Shown in pieces: positions 46,290 through 54,744 of a stretch of DNA of 64,000 nucleotides. The stretch spans positions 1 through 64,000 of the forward strand of contig NZ_AHAM01000300.1 of the NCBI RefSeq assembly GCF_000236565.1, read 5' to 3'. The position numbers were made by a program, and so were the translations under genes. The notes under the pieces were generated by a model, which was not told the DNA's origin, did no database searches, and saw only the letters and a program-made list of their open reading frames with translations. The stretch comes from Mesorhizobium alhagi CCNWXJ12-2 (GTDB lineage: Bacteria > Pseudomonadota > Alphaproteobacteria > Rhizobiales > Rhizobiaceae). Position 1 is the stretch's first letter, and each line of letters opens with the position of its first letter.

Positions 46290-46817
46290 TCATGCAGCTT
46301 GTTGCAATGCGCGTTCGTTGACACCGCCCTCGCCAAGGGCGGAGAGCGCTTCGTCTGTTTTCGTCTCTTCTTCGAGTGTGGCCTTCAGGAGCTTCACCGC
46401 CTCGGATTTTCCAAGCTGTTCCGCCCACGCGATGAGGGTCCCATAGCGGGCGATCTCGTAATGCTCGACCGCCTGGGCCGCTGCCACGAGACCGGCGTCC
46501 AGGGCCGGAGCGCCCTTATACTCTTCGAGGATCTCCGAGCCTTCTTCCAGGATGCCGTCAATGGCCGGGCAGGTCTTGCCGCGAGCGGACTTGCCGAACA
46601 GTTCGAAGACCTGGTCGAGACGGTCTACCTGGCCTTCGGTCTCGGCCCGGTGCTTCTCAAAAGCCGCCGTCACCTCTTCGGATTCGGCTCCCTTCGCCAT
46701 TTTCGGCAGCGCCCTCAAGATCTTCTTCTCGGCGTAATACAGGTCCTTCAAGCCGTCGAGGAATAGGTCTTCCAGACCCTTGGTTTCCGTTTTTGAGGCC
46801 TTCTTCGTGGTTGCCAT
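46290..46817 (-). CDS. DUF892 (YciE-type) ferritin-like protein
   Basis: A 175-residue ferritin-like protein starting at ATG 46817 behind GGAGACG. The domain begins LEDLFLDGLKDLYYAEKKIL and includes EKHRAETEGQVDRLDQVFEL and AQAVEHYEIARYGTLIAWA, with the Glu and Glu-x-x-His residues that would bind a di-iron or di-manganese centre in a four-helix bundle. YciE-like proteins are general stress proteins with no established reaction. It is convergent with the catalase gene and has an EcfG-type promoter at 46868-46892. Confidence 0.92.
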   Translation of the reverse strand: MATTKKASKTETKGLEDLFLDGLKDLYYAEKKILRALPKMAKGAESEEVTAAFEKHRAETEGQVDRLDQVFELFGKSARGKTCPAIDGILEEGSEILEEYKGAPALDAGLVAAAQAVEHYEIARYGTLIAWAEQLGKSEAVKLLKATLEEETKTDEALSALGEGGVNERALQQAA

Positions 46818-46867
46818 TGTGTTCGTCTCCGGGTTGGTAGAAGCCTCGCCTGACGGAGGCCCCTGAT

Positions 46868-46892
46868 AACCCGCCGCCCCAACAGTTGTTCC
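46868..46892 (-). promoter_or_regulatory. EcfG-type general-stress promoter for the DUF892 gene
   Basis: GGAAC (46892-46888), 16 bases, GGTT (46871-46868) on the minus strand, 51 bases upstream of the DUF892 start codon. Confidence 0.75.
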
Positions 46893-46915
46893 CATCATTT
46901 CGGGGTTTCAAGCGA

Positions 46916-47109
46916 TCAGCCGTCCATCATTTCCAGGAGGCCGACTTCCTCCTCAACCTGTTCAAGCTTGACCTGCGCCGATATTTGCGTCCTTGCGGAA
47001 CGCCTCGGCCAGTTCGGGCGCGCCGACTCCGCGGCTCGCCGAAGACGCGCGGCTTGTCGATATCCTCCTTCGCCCATCGGCGAATGAAGACCAGGCCCTT
47101 GAAGCTCAT
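46916..47109 (-). pseudogene. Frameshifted small gene coupled to the DUF768-like gene
   Basis: The ATG at 47109 overlaps the stop of the upstream DUF768-like gene as ATGA. The frame begins MSFKGLVFIRRWAKEDIDKPRV and then loses coherence. Other frames continue plausibly with GVGAPELAEAFRKDANIGA and then QVKLEQVEEEVGLLEMMDG to a stop at 46916. Taken together they would make a protein of about 64 residues with an acidic C-terminus. Two frame changes are needed. The family is not recognised. Confidence 0.4.
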
Positions 47110-47333
47110 GCAGGATTTCCTTTGGGCGCTGCAACCGTCAGCTCGTCGGTGATCGCTTGTTCTATGTCGACCACGACCTCTTCCAGTTCCTCAAGCGGAA
47201 CGCCCGCTTTCTTGGCGTCATTGGCGCACTTTTCCGCGAGGATCGGCGCCGACTTCTCCGGCGCCTTGAGGTGCCGGTCGGTAACTTTGGCATCGAGCCA
47301 ACTGTCCATGAAGTCTTCTGCGCGTTTGCTCAT
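47106..47333 (-). CDS. DUF768-like small rhizobial protein
   Basis: A 75-residue acidic protein starting at ATG 47333 behind GGGAGG. It starts MSKRAEDFMDSWLDAKV and ends with a helical EELEEVVVDIEQAITDEL segment. The beginning and the pattern of a tryptophan-containing helix plus an acidic C-terminal helix resemble the DUF768 family, known almost only from Mesorhizobium and relatives; I recall the family rather than having aligned it. No function is known. It is followed by a coupled but frameshifted small gene. Confidence 0.65.
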   Translation of the reverse strand: MSKRAEDFMDSWLDAKVTDRHLKAPEKSAPILAEKCANDAKKAGVPLEELEEVVVDIEQAITDELTVAAPKGNPA

Positions 47334-47560
47334 TTGAGCCTCCCAGCGATTTCTTGAGCGGTCACTCGACACAACGCCATGCTGTGCAAAAGGATGCCGA
47401 CAGCGGAACGACCGGCTATGCGGCGTGAGTGACAGAACGCCTGCGCCAAGCGTGTGCGATGCCAACCTGCACCGGTATCGATGTCTATAGATCACGGGCG
47501 GGAGGCTCGGTTGTAAGCATTGTCGCTTTCGAATCTTCCGCAAATCTGGAATCGGCAAAA

Positions 47561-47597
47561 GCCGCTTCGGTGGGGAAGCGGCCTTGCAGAATTTTTC
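47561..47597 (-). terminator. Hairpin with T-runs on both strands
   Basis: GCCGCTTC (47561-47568) pairs with GAAGCGGC (47575-47582) around a short loop. TTTT follows the hairpin on the minus strand and TTTTT (47592-47596) lies ten bases after it on the plus strand. On the minus strand it is downstream of the scpB remnant. Confidence 0.6.
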
Positions 47598-47738
47598 ATC
47601 GGCTCAGCGTTTCGGCTGCGAGCACGTCTTGTCGCGGACGGATTCCTCGGTCCGTTCGGCCGCGGACTTGAACACCTCGCTGACCCGGTCGATGGCAAAA
47701 GACACCACAAAGCCGAAATTCAAAATGACGAACTGCTC

Positions 47739-47993
47739 TACCCAGCCTCAACATCTTCATCGCGGGCTGGATCATCGAGCGCCGCCGGCATGTCTCCCGC
47801 CAGCAGCTTTTCCTTCGAAAGCAAGCTCGTCCTCGAGCGCCTCGGCGTCGGGCAGGCCGCGCAGCGAATTGAACCCGAACTGCAGCAGGAACTGTTTCGT
47901 CGTCACATAGGTAGGGCGCGCCCGGCGTCGGGCTGCGCGGCCCGGAGGTATGCCATGGAAGGAACTTTGGGCGTTGATGTTCGGCCATCGCAT
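47739..47993 (-). pseudogene. ScpB (segregation and condensation protein B) C-terminal remnant
   Basis: The minus strand reads TYVTTKQFLLQFGFNSLRGLP and DAEALEDELAFE, the well-known second winged-helix end of ScpB, then after a frame change KLLAGDMPAALDDPARDEDVE and a stop at 47739. The N-terminal two thirds are missing. ScpB normally works with ScpA and SMC in chromosome segregation, so the functional copy must be elsewhere and this is a duplicated, decayed piece. Confidence 0.7.
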
Positions 47994-48214
47994 GTCAGCC
48001 GGATTCCTCCACCATCGCGTGTTTACCGCAAAACAATCCGGGCGCGAAGGCTCGCCTCGTACTGATCTTGGGGGATCGCATGACAGGGCTTCTCGCTCTA
48101 TCGAGAGCCATTGACCGTATGAATGAGTGGCGCGCCTCCCCGTTGCGGCGGTGGTGCTTGACGCGGAAGGTCACACCGGCGCCGTCGATCGCAGTCAGGC
48201 CGCTGTGGCAATGG

Positions 48215-48365
48215 CGATAGCGAGCCGCACGTATGTAGGACGGCGGTTAAGCATGCGGGTGCCGAGGCGGCGCCGAACGGGAGGTCATGGATCACCGCCT
48301 TGTTCTGATCGGCGACGGCGGCGGTCTCGACCGGCAAGGTGAAGTCGAGGTGGAGGTAGTCGACC
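48215..48365 (-). pseudogene. IS91-family transposase remnant
   Basis: The frame reads DYLHLDFTLPVETAAVADQ and NKAVIHDL, then TAVLHTCGSL after an internal deletion. This matches the conserved FTLP, NKAV and VLHTWGS blocks of IS91/ISCR-type transposases. Only about 50 of more than 300 residues remain, and no ends of the element were found. Confidence 0.6.
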
Positions 48366-48482
48366 GGCTAGAGATTGGCAGGTGTATTGCATATTCATCC
48401 CGATGAAGCCACTGTTAGGCTTCCGACGCCCCCGGCTGGCTTGCCCCGCACGGGGGCGCGTCACGCCTGGGGTCCCGTCTAC

Positions 48483-49940
48483 GTGAATAGAATTGCCGTT
48501 CGCGCCGCGATCCACGTTGCAGCCGTCTTCGCCCTCTATCTCTCCGCCGCGATGCTGATCCCGGCGGCGGTCGACCTCTATTTCGGCAACCAAGACTGGC
48601 GGGTCTTCGCCTTTTCGGCGCTGTTCATGGGCGGGCTTGCAATCGCGGTGGCGCTCGCAACGCAGGGACACGCGCCGCCGGTGACGACGCGGTTCGGCTT
48701 CTTCCTCGTCAATCTGCTCTGGCTGACTATGGCCATCGCCGGCGCTGTGCCATTTCTGGCCTCGTCACTGGAAATGAGCATGGCGGATGCCTTCTTCGAA
48801 TCCGTCTCCGGCATCACCACCACCGGATCGACAGTGATAAGCGGGCTCGACAATGCCCCTCCGGGGCTGATCCTGTGGCGCTCGCTGCTGAACTTCATGG
48901 GTGGCCTCGGGGTCATCGCGCTCGGCCTATTCCTGCTGCCTTTCCTGAACGTCGGCGGCGTTTCCTATTTCAAGATCGAATCGTCGGACATCGAGGACAG
49001 ACCGTTCGAGCGTTTCCAGACCTTCGCCATCAGCCTGATCGCAATCTACACCGGCCTCGTCGTTACCTGCGCCATCAGCTATGCGGCTGCGGGGATGGAA
49101 GGATTCAACGCCGTCAACCACGCAATGGCGACGCTCGCGACCGGCGGGTTCTCCCCCCACGACACGTCGTTCGTCCGCTATGCCGAAATGCCGGCGATCC
49201 TCTGGATCGGGGTTTTCTTCATGTTTCTCGGCGCCCTGCCATTTTCGATCATGATTCTGTTTGCGGTTCGCGGCCGTTTCGACGCACTGCGCGATCCGCA
49301 GATCCGGGTTTTCGCCGGCTATTGCATCGTGTTTACGGTCGCCGTCGCGATCTATCTGCGTGTCCAGCTCGATACGCCGTTCTTCGAGGCGCTGACGCAT
49401 TCGGCCTTCAATTTTATGTCTATTATCACCACAACGGGATTCGCCAGCGACGACTACACGCAATGGGGTCCTTTCGCGGTCGTCTGCATCTTCGTCGCAA
49501 CCTTCCTCGGCGGCTGCTCGGGTTCCACGACCGGCGCCATCAAGGCTTACCGGTTCCTGATCCTGTTCGAACTGATGGCCAACGGCCTGCGCCGGCTGAT
49601 CTATCCGCATACAGTGCTGCCGGTTCGTTATGGAGACCGCACGATCGACCACGACATGCAGCGGACGATCGTGCTTTTCATCGCAGCCTTCTTCGTTATC
49701 TGGGCGATCGCGACGATCATGCTCGGCGCGACCGGCCTCGACCTCGTGACAGCGATGACCGGCGCGTTGACCGCGCTCACCAATGTCGGTCCCGGCCTCG
49801 GCCCGATCATCGGCCCAGTCGGTAATTTCTCATCGCTGCCGGATTCGGCCAAATGGATTCTTTCCTTCGCCATGCTGCTCGGACGTCTCGAGATTCTCGC
49901 CGTGCTGGTGATCTTCACACCGACTTTCTGGGCGCGCTGA
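48483..49940 (+). CDS. trkH: TrkH-type potassium uptake protein
   Basis: A 485-residue potassium-transporter subunit if the GTG at 48483 is used, which matches the usual TrkH length; an ATG at 48375 would add 36 residues without family character. The four selectivity-filter loops are visible: ESVSGITTTGSTV, MATLATGGFSPHD, MSIITTTGFASDD and TALTNVGPGLGP. TrkH forms the membrane channel that works with the NAD-binding TrkA, which is not in this window. It lies beside an IS91 remnant and has no EcfG-type promoter. Confidence 0.93.
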   Translation: MNRIAVRAAIHVAAVFALYLSAAMLIPAAVDLYFGNQDWRVFAFSALFMGGLAIAVALATQGHAPPVTTRFGFFLVNLLWLTMAIAGAVPFLASSLEMSMADAFFESVSGITTTGSTVISGLDNAPPGLILWRSLLNFMGGLGVIALGLFLLPFLNVGGVSYFKIESSDIEDRPFERFQTFAISLIAIYTGLVVTCAISYAAAGMEGFNAVNHAMATLATGGFSPHDTSFVRYAEMPAILWIGVFFMFLGALPFSIMILFAVRGRFDALRDPQIRVFAGYCIVFTVAVAIYLRVQLDTPFFEALTHSAFNFMSIITTTGFASDDYTQWGPFAVVCIFVATFLGGCSGSTTGAIKAYRFLILFELMANGLRRLIYPHTVLPVRYGDRTIDHDMQRTIVLFIAAFFVIWAIATIMLGATGLDLVTAMTGALTALTNVGPGLGPIIGPVGNFSSLPDSAKWILSFAMLLGRLEILAVLVIFTPTFWAR

Positions 49941-50111
49941 TCTTCCGCAAAGCTGGGCCAGCGCTCACTGGCGGAAAGAATTGTTTTCAAGGAATCCGGC
50001 TGGCATGCATTTTTGCGCCTTCCCAACCAACCAGCGATCAGCTGATTGCATATACAGCGCGGCGCAAGACCCTAATAAGCGCGCAACACAAAAACCCAAG
50101 GACCGTGAAAG

Positions 50112-50878
50112 ATGGCACCGCCACATGAGAAATTGGCCGAGTCGCTCGCTGCGCTAAAAGAACTGCAGGATCAGCGGATCGTCGCCATCCGTTCGAGCAA
50201 TCCCTCCCGCACCCATCGCGAACGGCCCCTCAAAGGCGGCTTTCTGCAAGAAGTCATGAAGGGTTGGTACCTTGCGACCAATCCGCATCAGCGCCAGGGC
50301 GAGACGACGGGCTGGTACGCCTCGTTTTGGGACTTTTGCGCCAGCTATTTGAGTGACCGCTTCGGCAAAGACTGGTGCATCGCCCCCGGGACCCTCGATC
50401 GCCCTTCATAACGGCAATCGCACGGTTCCGGGGCAATTGCTGGTGCGATCTCCCGTTGGCGGCAACAAGCCCACTTCCCTTTTGCACGGCACCTCGATTT
50501 TTGACTTGCCGGCTAGCACGCCCGCGATATTGCCGAATCAGACGGCCTTCGTCTCTACGCCCCTTACCGGTGGCGCTCATCGAAGCCTCACACGCCTTCT
50601 TCACGCAAAAGCGGACCGGCGCGAGGACGGCATTGGCGATGTTCTCGGACGCATCTGAAATTCTCGCGCGCCTCCTCGAAGGAGGTCACAGCACGATTGC
50701 CGGCCGCCTCGCCGGTGCTTTTCGCAACATCGGCCGCGAGCGGATAGCCGATGACATTGTCCGCAGTATGCAGGCTGCCGACTACACGGTTCGGGAGATC
50801 GACCCGTTCGATATACGGCTAGAGTTGTCTCTGCCGCGCCGCGAGACGTCACCCTATGCCGGACGTACTGGTCGATAG
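50112..50878 (+). pseudogene. Fic-type protein N-terminal half, frameshifted twice
   Basis: Frame one (50112 to about 50390) reads LAESLAALKELQDQ and GGFLQEVMKGWYLATNP, then WYASFWDFCASYL. Frame two continues LLVRSPVGGNKPTSLLHGTSIFDLP. Frame three continues LAMFSDASEILARLLEGGHS, AGRLAGAFRNIGRERIADD and LPRRETSPY. As I recall, this order is the N-terminal region of a family of long Fic proteins whose catalytic HPFxxGN domain follows. Here the Fic core is absent and a CoiA-like piece follows instead. It is dead both by frameshift and truncation. Confidence 0.6.
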
Positions 50879-50879
50879 G

Positions 50880-51211
50880 AACGGCGCGAGTCCTTTCCGT
50901 CTGTACGACATGTGGATCGGCGATGATTTCCAAATACGGTCCGCACATCATGCATCGGTGGCGCACTTCGACCGCACGACTGCGATCCATGGTGGGAGAG
51001 CGAGACCCCGTCGCACCGCGAATGGAAGAACAGGTTTCGCGAGGAATGCAGGGAGATCTCTCATATTGCGCCCGACGGGAAATCCACCGTGCCGACATAA
51101 AGACCCCATCCGGAATCGTTATCGAGGGTGCAGCACTCGGCGATGACGGATGCGGAACGGCTGTCTCGGGAAGCCTTCTACGAGAACCTGGTGTGGGTGG
51201 TCGACGGCTGA
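50880..51211 (+). pseudogene. CoiA-like competence protein remnant
   Basis: Three plus-strand frames give pieces in order: ISKYGPHIMHRW (around 50925), then SETPSHREWKNRFREECREIS, HRADIKTPSGIVIE (about 51090-51125) and QHSAMTDAERLSREAFYENLVWVVDG ending at a TGA near 51211. These match the CoiA family core, including the K and E residues of its nuclease-like fold. Several frame changes and the missing C-terminus show it is not functional. Confidence 0.6.
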
Positions 51212-51383
51212 TCCGTCGTTTTTGTCAAATCGGAGCTCCTGTCTGCCGGGGAGCCTCTTGCTAGGCATGCACTATGCCGCACACCAAAATTTCGCGCTCG
51301 TCCGGGCTGCAGTCGGCAACAGCCTGTTAATGCTTCAGGTGGCAAAGTTACGGAAGAACAAGAACAATTGCCGGTTTCATGTA

Positions 51384-53597
51384 ATGGGTCACTTCGGAAG
51401 CCCAAGCGCCCTGCGCTTCTTCATCCGCACTGTCGTTCCCTTTTTTGCCGCCGCGATAAGTCTCAACCTGATCGCGGGTAGCCTCTTGTACTGGTCGACG
51501 GCAGAGGCGGATCGGATCTCCGTAGAGCGCCAGAGGGCGCTGGTCGATCTCGTGGTGTCGCAGTTGCGATCCACGGTCGCACATGATCAGGAAAGCGTCA
51601 CCGTATGGGACGACGCGGTCGAGAATGTTCGCGCAGGGGCGACGGACTGGATCGACGTCAATCTCGGCAGCTGGATGAACACCTACTTCGGACATGACGG
51701 TGCTTATGTCATCGATTCAGAAAACCGGCCGCTCTACGCTGCCGTAGACGGAACAATGGCCGATCCGGAGATGGTTCGTGATATCTGGCCACAAACTCAG
51801 CCCCTTGTAGAGGAGTTGAGGAACCGCTTGAGATCTGGAGACGCATCGGGGACTTCGGATCAGGTTCTGACGATCGGCACCTCGGAGATTTCGGTGGTTT
51901 CCGGACGGCCCGCAATCATAAGTGTCAAGCCGATCGTATCGGATAGCGGTGAAATTGAGCAGCCTGCGGGAGGGGAAGCCCTGCACATCGCGGTCCGCTA
52001 CCTTGACGACAGCCTCGTAAGGGAACTCCAAAACAGCTATCTGCTCGACGGCCTCAGGTTCTCCTGGACACAAGATCATGGTCGGGATGAAGGTGTCAGC
52101 CCGTTGATCGACTCGGCTGGCAAAGCGATCGGACACTACGTCTGGACGCCGTATCGCCCAGGCACGGTCGTATTCGGCGATGTCTGGCCGGTGCTTCTGG
52201 CCCTCTTCATCGCGGGCATAGTGGCCTTGGTAGGTTTCTTGATCGTGCTCCGCCGCCGCTCCTTGTCCCTCAACCGCACGCAGGCTGAAATAAGGCACCT
52301 CGCCTCCCACGACGTGCTCACCGGATTGCCGAACAGAAAGCAGTTCGAGATCCGTTTGGATGAAGCACTTGCTGCAATCGCGAAAGCCGGGGAGCGGGTG
52401 GCGGTCCTCTACCTCGATCTGGACAAGTTCAAGGAGGTGAACGACACGCTGGGGCACCCGGCGGGTGATGAGCTGCTGCGCGAGTTCGCCGATCGGTTGC
52501 GCCGCCTGACGGACGAACGCGATACGGTCGCGAGGTTGGGCGGCGATGAGTTCACGATTATTCTCCGCAATCCCGCCGATGAAGCCCAGATCGAGCAGCT
52601 ATGCACAAGGATCGTCGAAACTGCCCGCCATCCCTTTGAACTTGCCGGAACGCAGGTCTTTATTGGGGTAAGCGTCGGCGCAGCAATTGCACCGAAGGAC
52701 GGTGTGGAACGCGTTGCCATTACCCGCAAGGCTGATATCGCGCTTTACACGGCCAAAGCAAACGGCCGGAGCGGCTATGCAATTTTCTCCCCTGCCCAGG
52801 AAGAGTTGGTTACGGAAAGGCGCGCACTCGAGCGGGACCTTCGTGAAGCTCTAGATGACTCTGGCCAGTTCTGCGTCTACTATCAGCCTCTCTACGCCGC
52901 CCGGAGCCGCGGGCTTGCCGGAGCAGAGGCACTCGTCCGCTGGGACCATCCCGTACGTGGTCGCGTGGCGCCTGATGCCTTCATTCCGCTGGCGGAGGAA
53001 ACAGGCCTGATCGAGCGGCTGGGCGCATTTGTGCTCAATGAAGCGTGTAGCGCGGCAGTCAACTGGTCTGTCGAGACGCTCGCCGTCAACGTCTCGGCAG
53101 TTGAGCTACGGAGCCCAGTGTATGCTGTTCGTGTCGCCAACATACTCATGGCAACGGGCATGAGTCCGCGTCGGCTCGAGCTTGAAGTGACGGAAACGGC
53201 CCTTTCCGACAAGGACGGGCACGTGCAGCAAAATATCCAAGCACTCAAGGAGCTTGGCGTGAGGTTCGCGCTCGACGACTTCGGAACCGGGTTTTCCTCT
53301 CTGGGCCGCCTGCAACAGCTCGATGTGGATCGCATCAAGATCGATCGCAGCTTCGTCCAGGGCTTTGGTTCCGAAAATGGTGACGAGGCGATCGTCAGAG
53401 CGATCGTCGACCTCGCAAAGGCAACGGGCCTTAAGACGACTGCGGAAGGCGTCGAAACCGTCGAGCAGGATCGCTTCTTGGGGTCGATCGGCTGCGACGA
53501 GCTTCAGGGCTTCCTGCTGTCACGTCCACTACCGAGATACGAATTCGAGGAGATTCTTGCAGGCCTGCAGTCACAGGTTAGGCAAAATCGGATCTAG
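51384..53597 (+). CDS. Membrane-bound GGDEF-EAL cyclic-di-GMP enzyme with CHASE4-like sensor
   Basis: A 737-residue protein if started at ATG 51384; the frame is open to 51150 through CoiA-remnant DNA. A first membrane segment (about 10-32) and a second (about 268-290) enclose a 235-residue extracytoplasmic domain of CHASE4 type. The diguanylate cyclase domain has an intact GGDEF at 386-390; the phosphodiesterase domain has an intact EAL at 515-517 and DDFGTGFSSLGRL and KIDRSFV farther on. Both domains could be active, so the net direction of c-di-GMP control is not predictable. A terminator follows at 53743. Confidence 0.92.
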   Translation: MGHFGSPSALRFFIRTVVPFFAAAISLNLIAGSLLYWSTAEADRISVERQRALVDLVVSQLRSTVAHDQESVTVWDDAVENVRAGATDWIDVNLGSWMNTYFGHDGAYVIDSENRPLYAAVDGTMADPEMVRDIWPQTQPLVEELRNRLRSGDASGTSDQVLTIGTSEISVVSGRPAIISVKPIVSDSGEIEQPAGGEALHIAVRYLDDSLVRELQNSYLLDGLRFSWTQDHGRDEGVSPLIDSAGKAIGHYVWTPYRPGTVVFGDVWPVLLALFIAGIVALVGFLIVLRRRSLSLNRTQAEIRHLASHDVLTGLPNRKQFEIRLDEALAAIAKAGERVAVLYLDLDKFKEVNDTLGHPAGDELLREFADRLRRLTDERDTVARLGGDEFTIILRNPADEAQIEQLCTRIVETARHPFELAGTQVFIGVSVGAAIAPKDGVERVAITRKADIALYTAKANGRSGYAIFSPAQEELVTERRALERDLREALDDSGQFCVYYQPLYAARSRGLAGAEALVRWDHPVRGRVAPDAFIPLAEETGLIERLGAFVLNEACSAAVNWSVETLAVNVSAVELRSPVYAVRVANILMATGMSPRRLELEVTETALSDKDGHVQQNIQALKELGVRFALDDFGTGFSSLGRLQQLDVDRIKIDRSFVQGFGSENGDEAIVRAIVDLAKATGLKTTAEGVETVEQDRFLGSIGCDELQGFLLSRPLPRYEFEEILAGLQSQVRQNRI

Positions 53598-53742
53598 CCA
53601 TCGCCTTAGGCATCAGCTCAACCCCGACGTCGAGCCACGAAAGCGGGTGCCCAAGGATTTGGAACAAGATGCTCTTGCGGCAGTTTTCAAGTATCCAAGG
53701 GGAACTCCTCAGGGCAACCCCGAACCCCTTGGAAAAAGGAAG

Positions 53743-53783
53743 CCCGCCGCTGCTTCGGGTCCCCTCTCGCGCGGCGGGTTTCT
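53743..53783 (+). terminator. Rho-independent terminator after the GGDEF-EAL gene
   Basis: CCCGCCGC (53743-53750) pairs with GCGGCGGG (53771-53778), followed by TTTCTT. It lies 146 bases after the stop codon. Confidence 0.65.
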
Positions 53784-53970
53784 TGCGTTCAGACCCGGCA
53801 GATGATTTCCGAGTACATTGAACCGGTGCGGTTAAACGTGCGCAGCAGCCGCAACACGTCGCGTCATCGAGCGTATCGCCCAGCTTCCTTCGCTTCGACA
53901 GGCGAACCTTGCCGGGATCAAGCCAGGCATCGAATGCGGTATGGTCGAGAATTTCAGGCATCCGGCCGCG
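53784..53970 (-). pseudogene. SRAP (YedK/HMCES) family C-terminal remnant
   Basis: The minus strand reads GRMPEILDHTAFDAWLDPG, the conserved segment in which the catalytic-site histidine and the RMP motif of SRAP proteins lie, followed by a short tail with TAPVQCTRKSSA. The N-terminal catalytic cysteine region is missing. SRAP proteins protect abasic sites in DNA; this copy is only a fragment. Confidence 0.5.
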
Positions 53971-54254
53971 GATTCACAAACACCGGTCCCACACATCACG
54001 ACCCCCGCGCGGAACAATTCGGGCCAAATGTGGTTGAAGAACCACGACCCGGAGGGCGGGAGGTAGAACCTCTGGGCAGGGTGAGAGCCGAGCCACCTCC
54101 TCGTGTGTGCGCCGGCTCTCCCCGCTTCGCCGCCAAATAGCAGTATTACCGCTGGCGCTTCGCGCCTGGACATGGCGATCTCCGATACTTTGAGAATTGC
54201 CGCACTAGAACATAATTCTTCAGTCGTCATTCTCCCAAGAGGAGCCCTCCATTT

Positions 54255-54280
54255 TGGAACAATTGCCCGCTAGGGCGGGT
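54255..54280 (+). promoter_or_regulatory. EcfG-type general-stress promoter for the DUF3606 gene
   Basis: GGAAC (54255-54259), 17 bases, GGTT (54277-54280) on the plus strand. The start codon is 24 bases downstream, behind AGGGAG. Confidence 0.7.
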
Positions 54281-54303
54281 TCGCTCTCGACAGGGAGAGC
54301 GTG

Positions 54304-54510
54304 ATGGCAGATGGTAAAAGCAAGAACAGCAAACAGGACCAAGGTCGCCTATCGTCCGGTGATCACTATGAGATTCGCGACTTCGCCCATGAGTTCGACA
54401 TGTCCCTAGGGCAGGTCCGCGACTTGATCAGGCGGCACGGCAATGACCGTGCGACGCTTGAACGCGAGGCTCGGAAGCTGAAGAGGATAAGCCATTCAAC
54501 GAATGCCTAG
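54304..54510 (+). CDS. DUF3606 domain small protein
   Basis: A 68-residue protein starting at ATG 54304 behind AGGGAG. It has a polar, lysine-rich N-terminus and then YEIRDFAHEFDMSLGQVRDL and HGNDRATLEREARKLK, which is the DUF3606 helix-turn-helix-like repeat. The family is widespread as small stress-induced proteins of unknown function in Hyphomicrobiales. The leader and promoter match that view. Confidence 0.82.
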   Translation: MADGKSKNSKQDQGRLSSGDHYEIRDFAHEFDMSLGQVRDLIRRHGNDRATLEREARKLKRISHSTNA

Positions 54511-54744
54511 GCTGCGCATCTCGCAAAAAACCGGACAACGATTCCGCTGCGTCGCGGACAGTGCTTTACTGGGCTGTGACCAAATCAACAAAATCGGGGG
54601 AGCGCGCCTGAACGCTGGGTACTCGCCGACATCCGCTCAGACCAAGCCGGACATGCAACGGGTGAGGCTGCCGAGCGTTTCATGATGCCGGAATCGGTCC
54701 GGATAGCGCAAAACAATGGCAGCGGAAGTAGCTCATAAAGAACT

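Noticed and set aside
47400-47450. A GGAAC at 47405 on the plus strand near the DUF768-like gene
   Set aside because: The bases 16-17 positions downstream are TGAG, not CGTT or GGTT, and it points away from the gene.
48079-48220. Possible TRAP transporter small-permease N-terminus (MTGLLALSRAIDRMNEW)
   Set aside because: Only 17 residues resemble the family start and nothing follows; too short to support.
48927-49652. A 241-codon open frame on the minus strand inside trkH
   Set aside because: Antisense shadow of a well-supported potassium transporter; rich in Arg, Glu and His as expected of such shadows.
53784-54230. A minus-strand frame of 132 codons upstream of the SRAP remnant
   Set aside because: Only the short MPEILDH...WLDPG piece has family character; the longer frame does not match the SRAP N-terminus.
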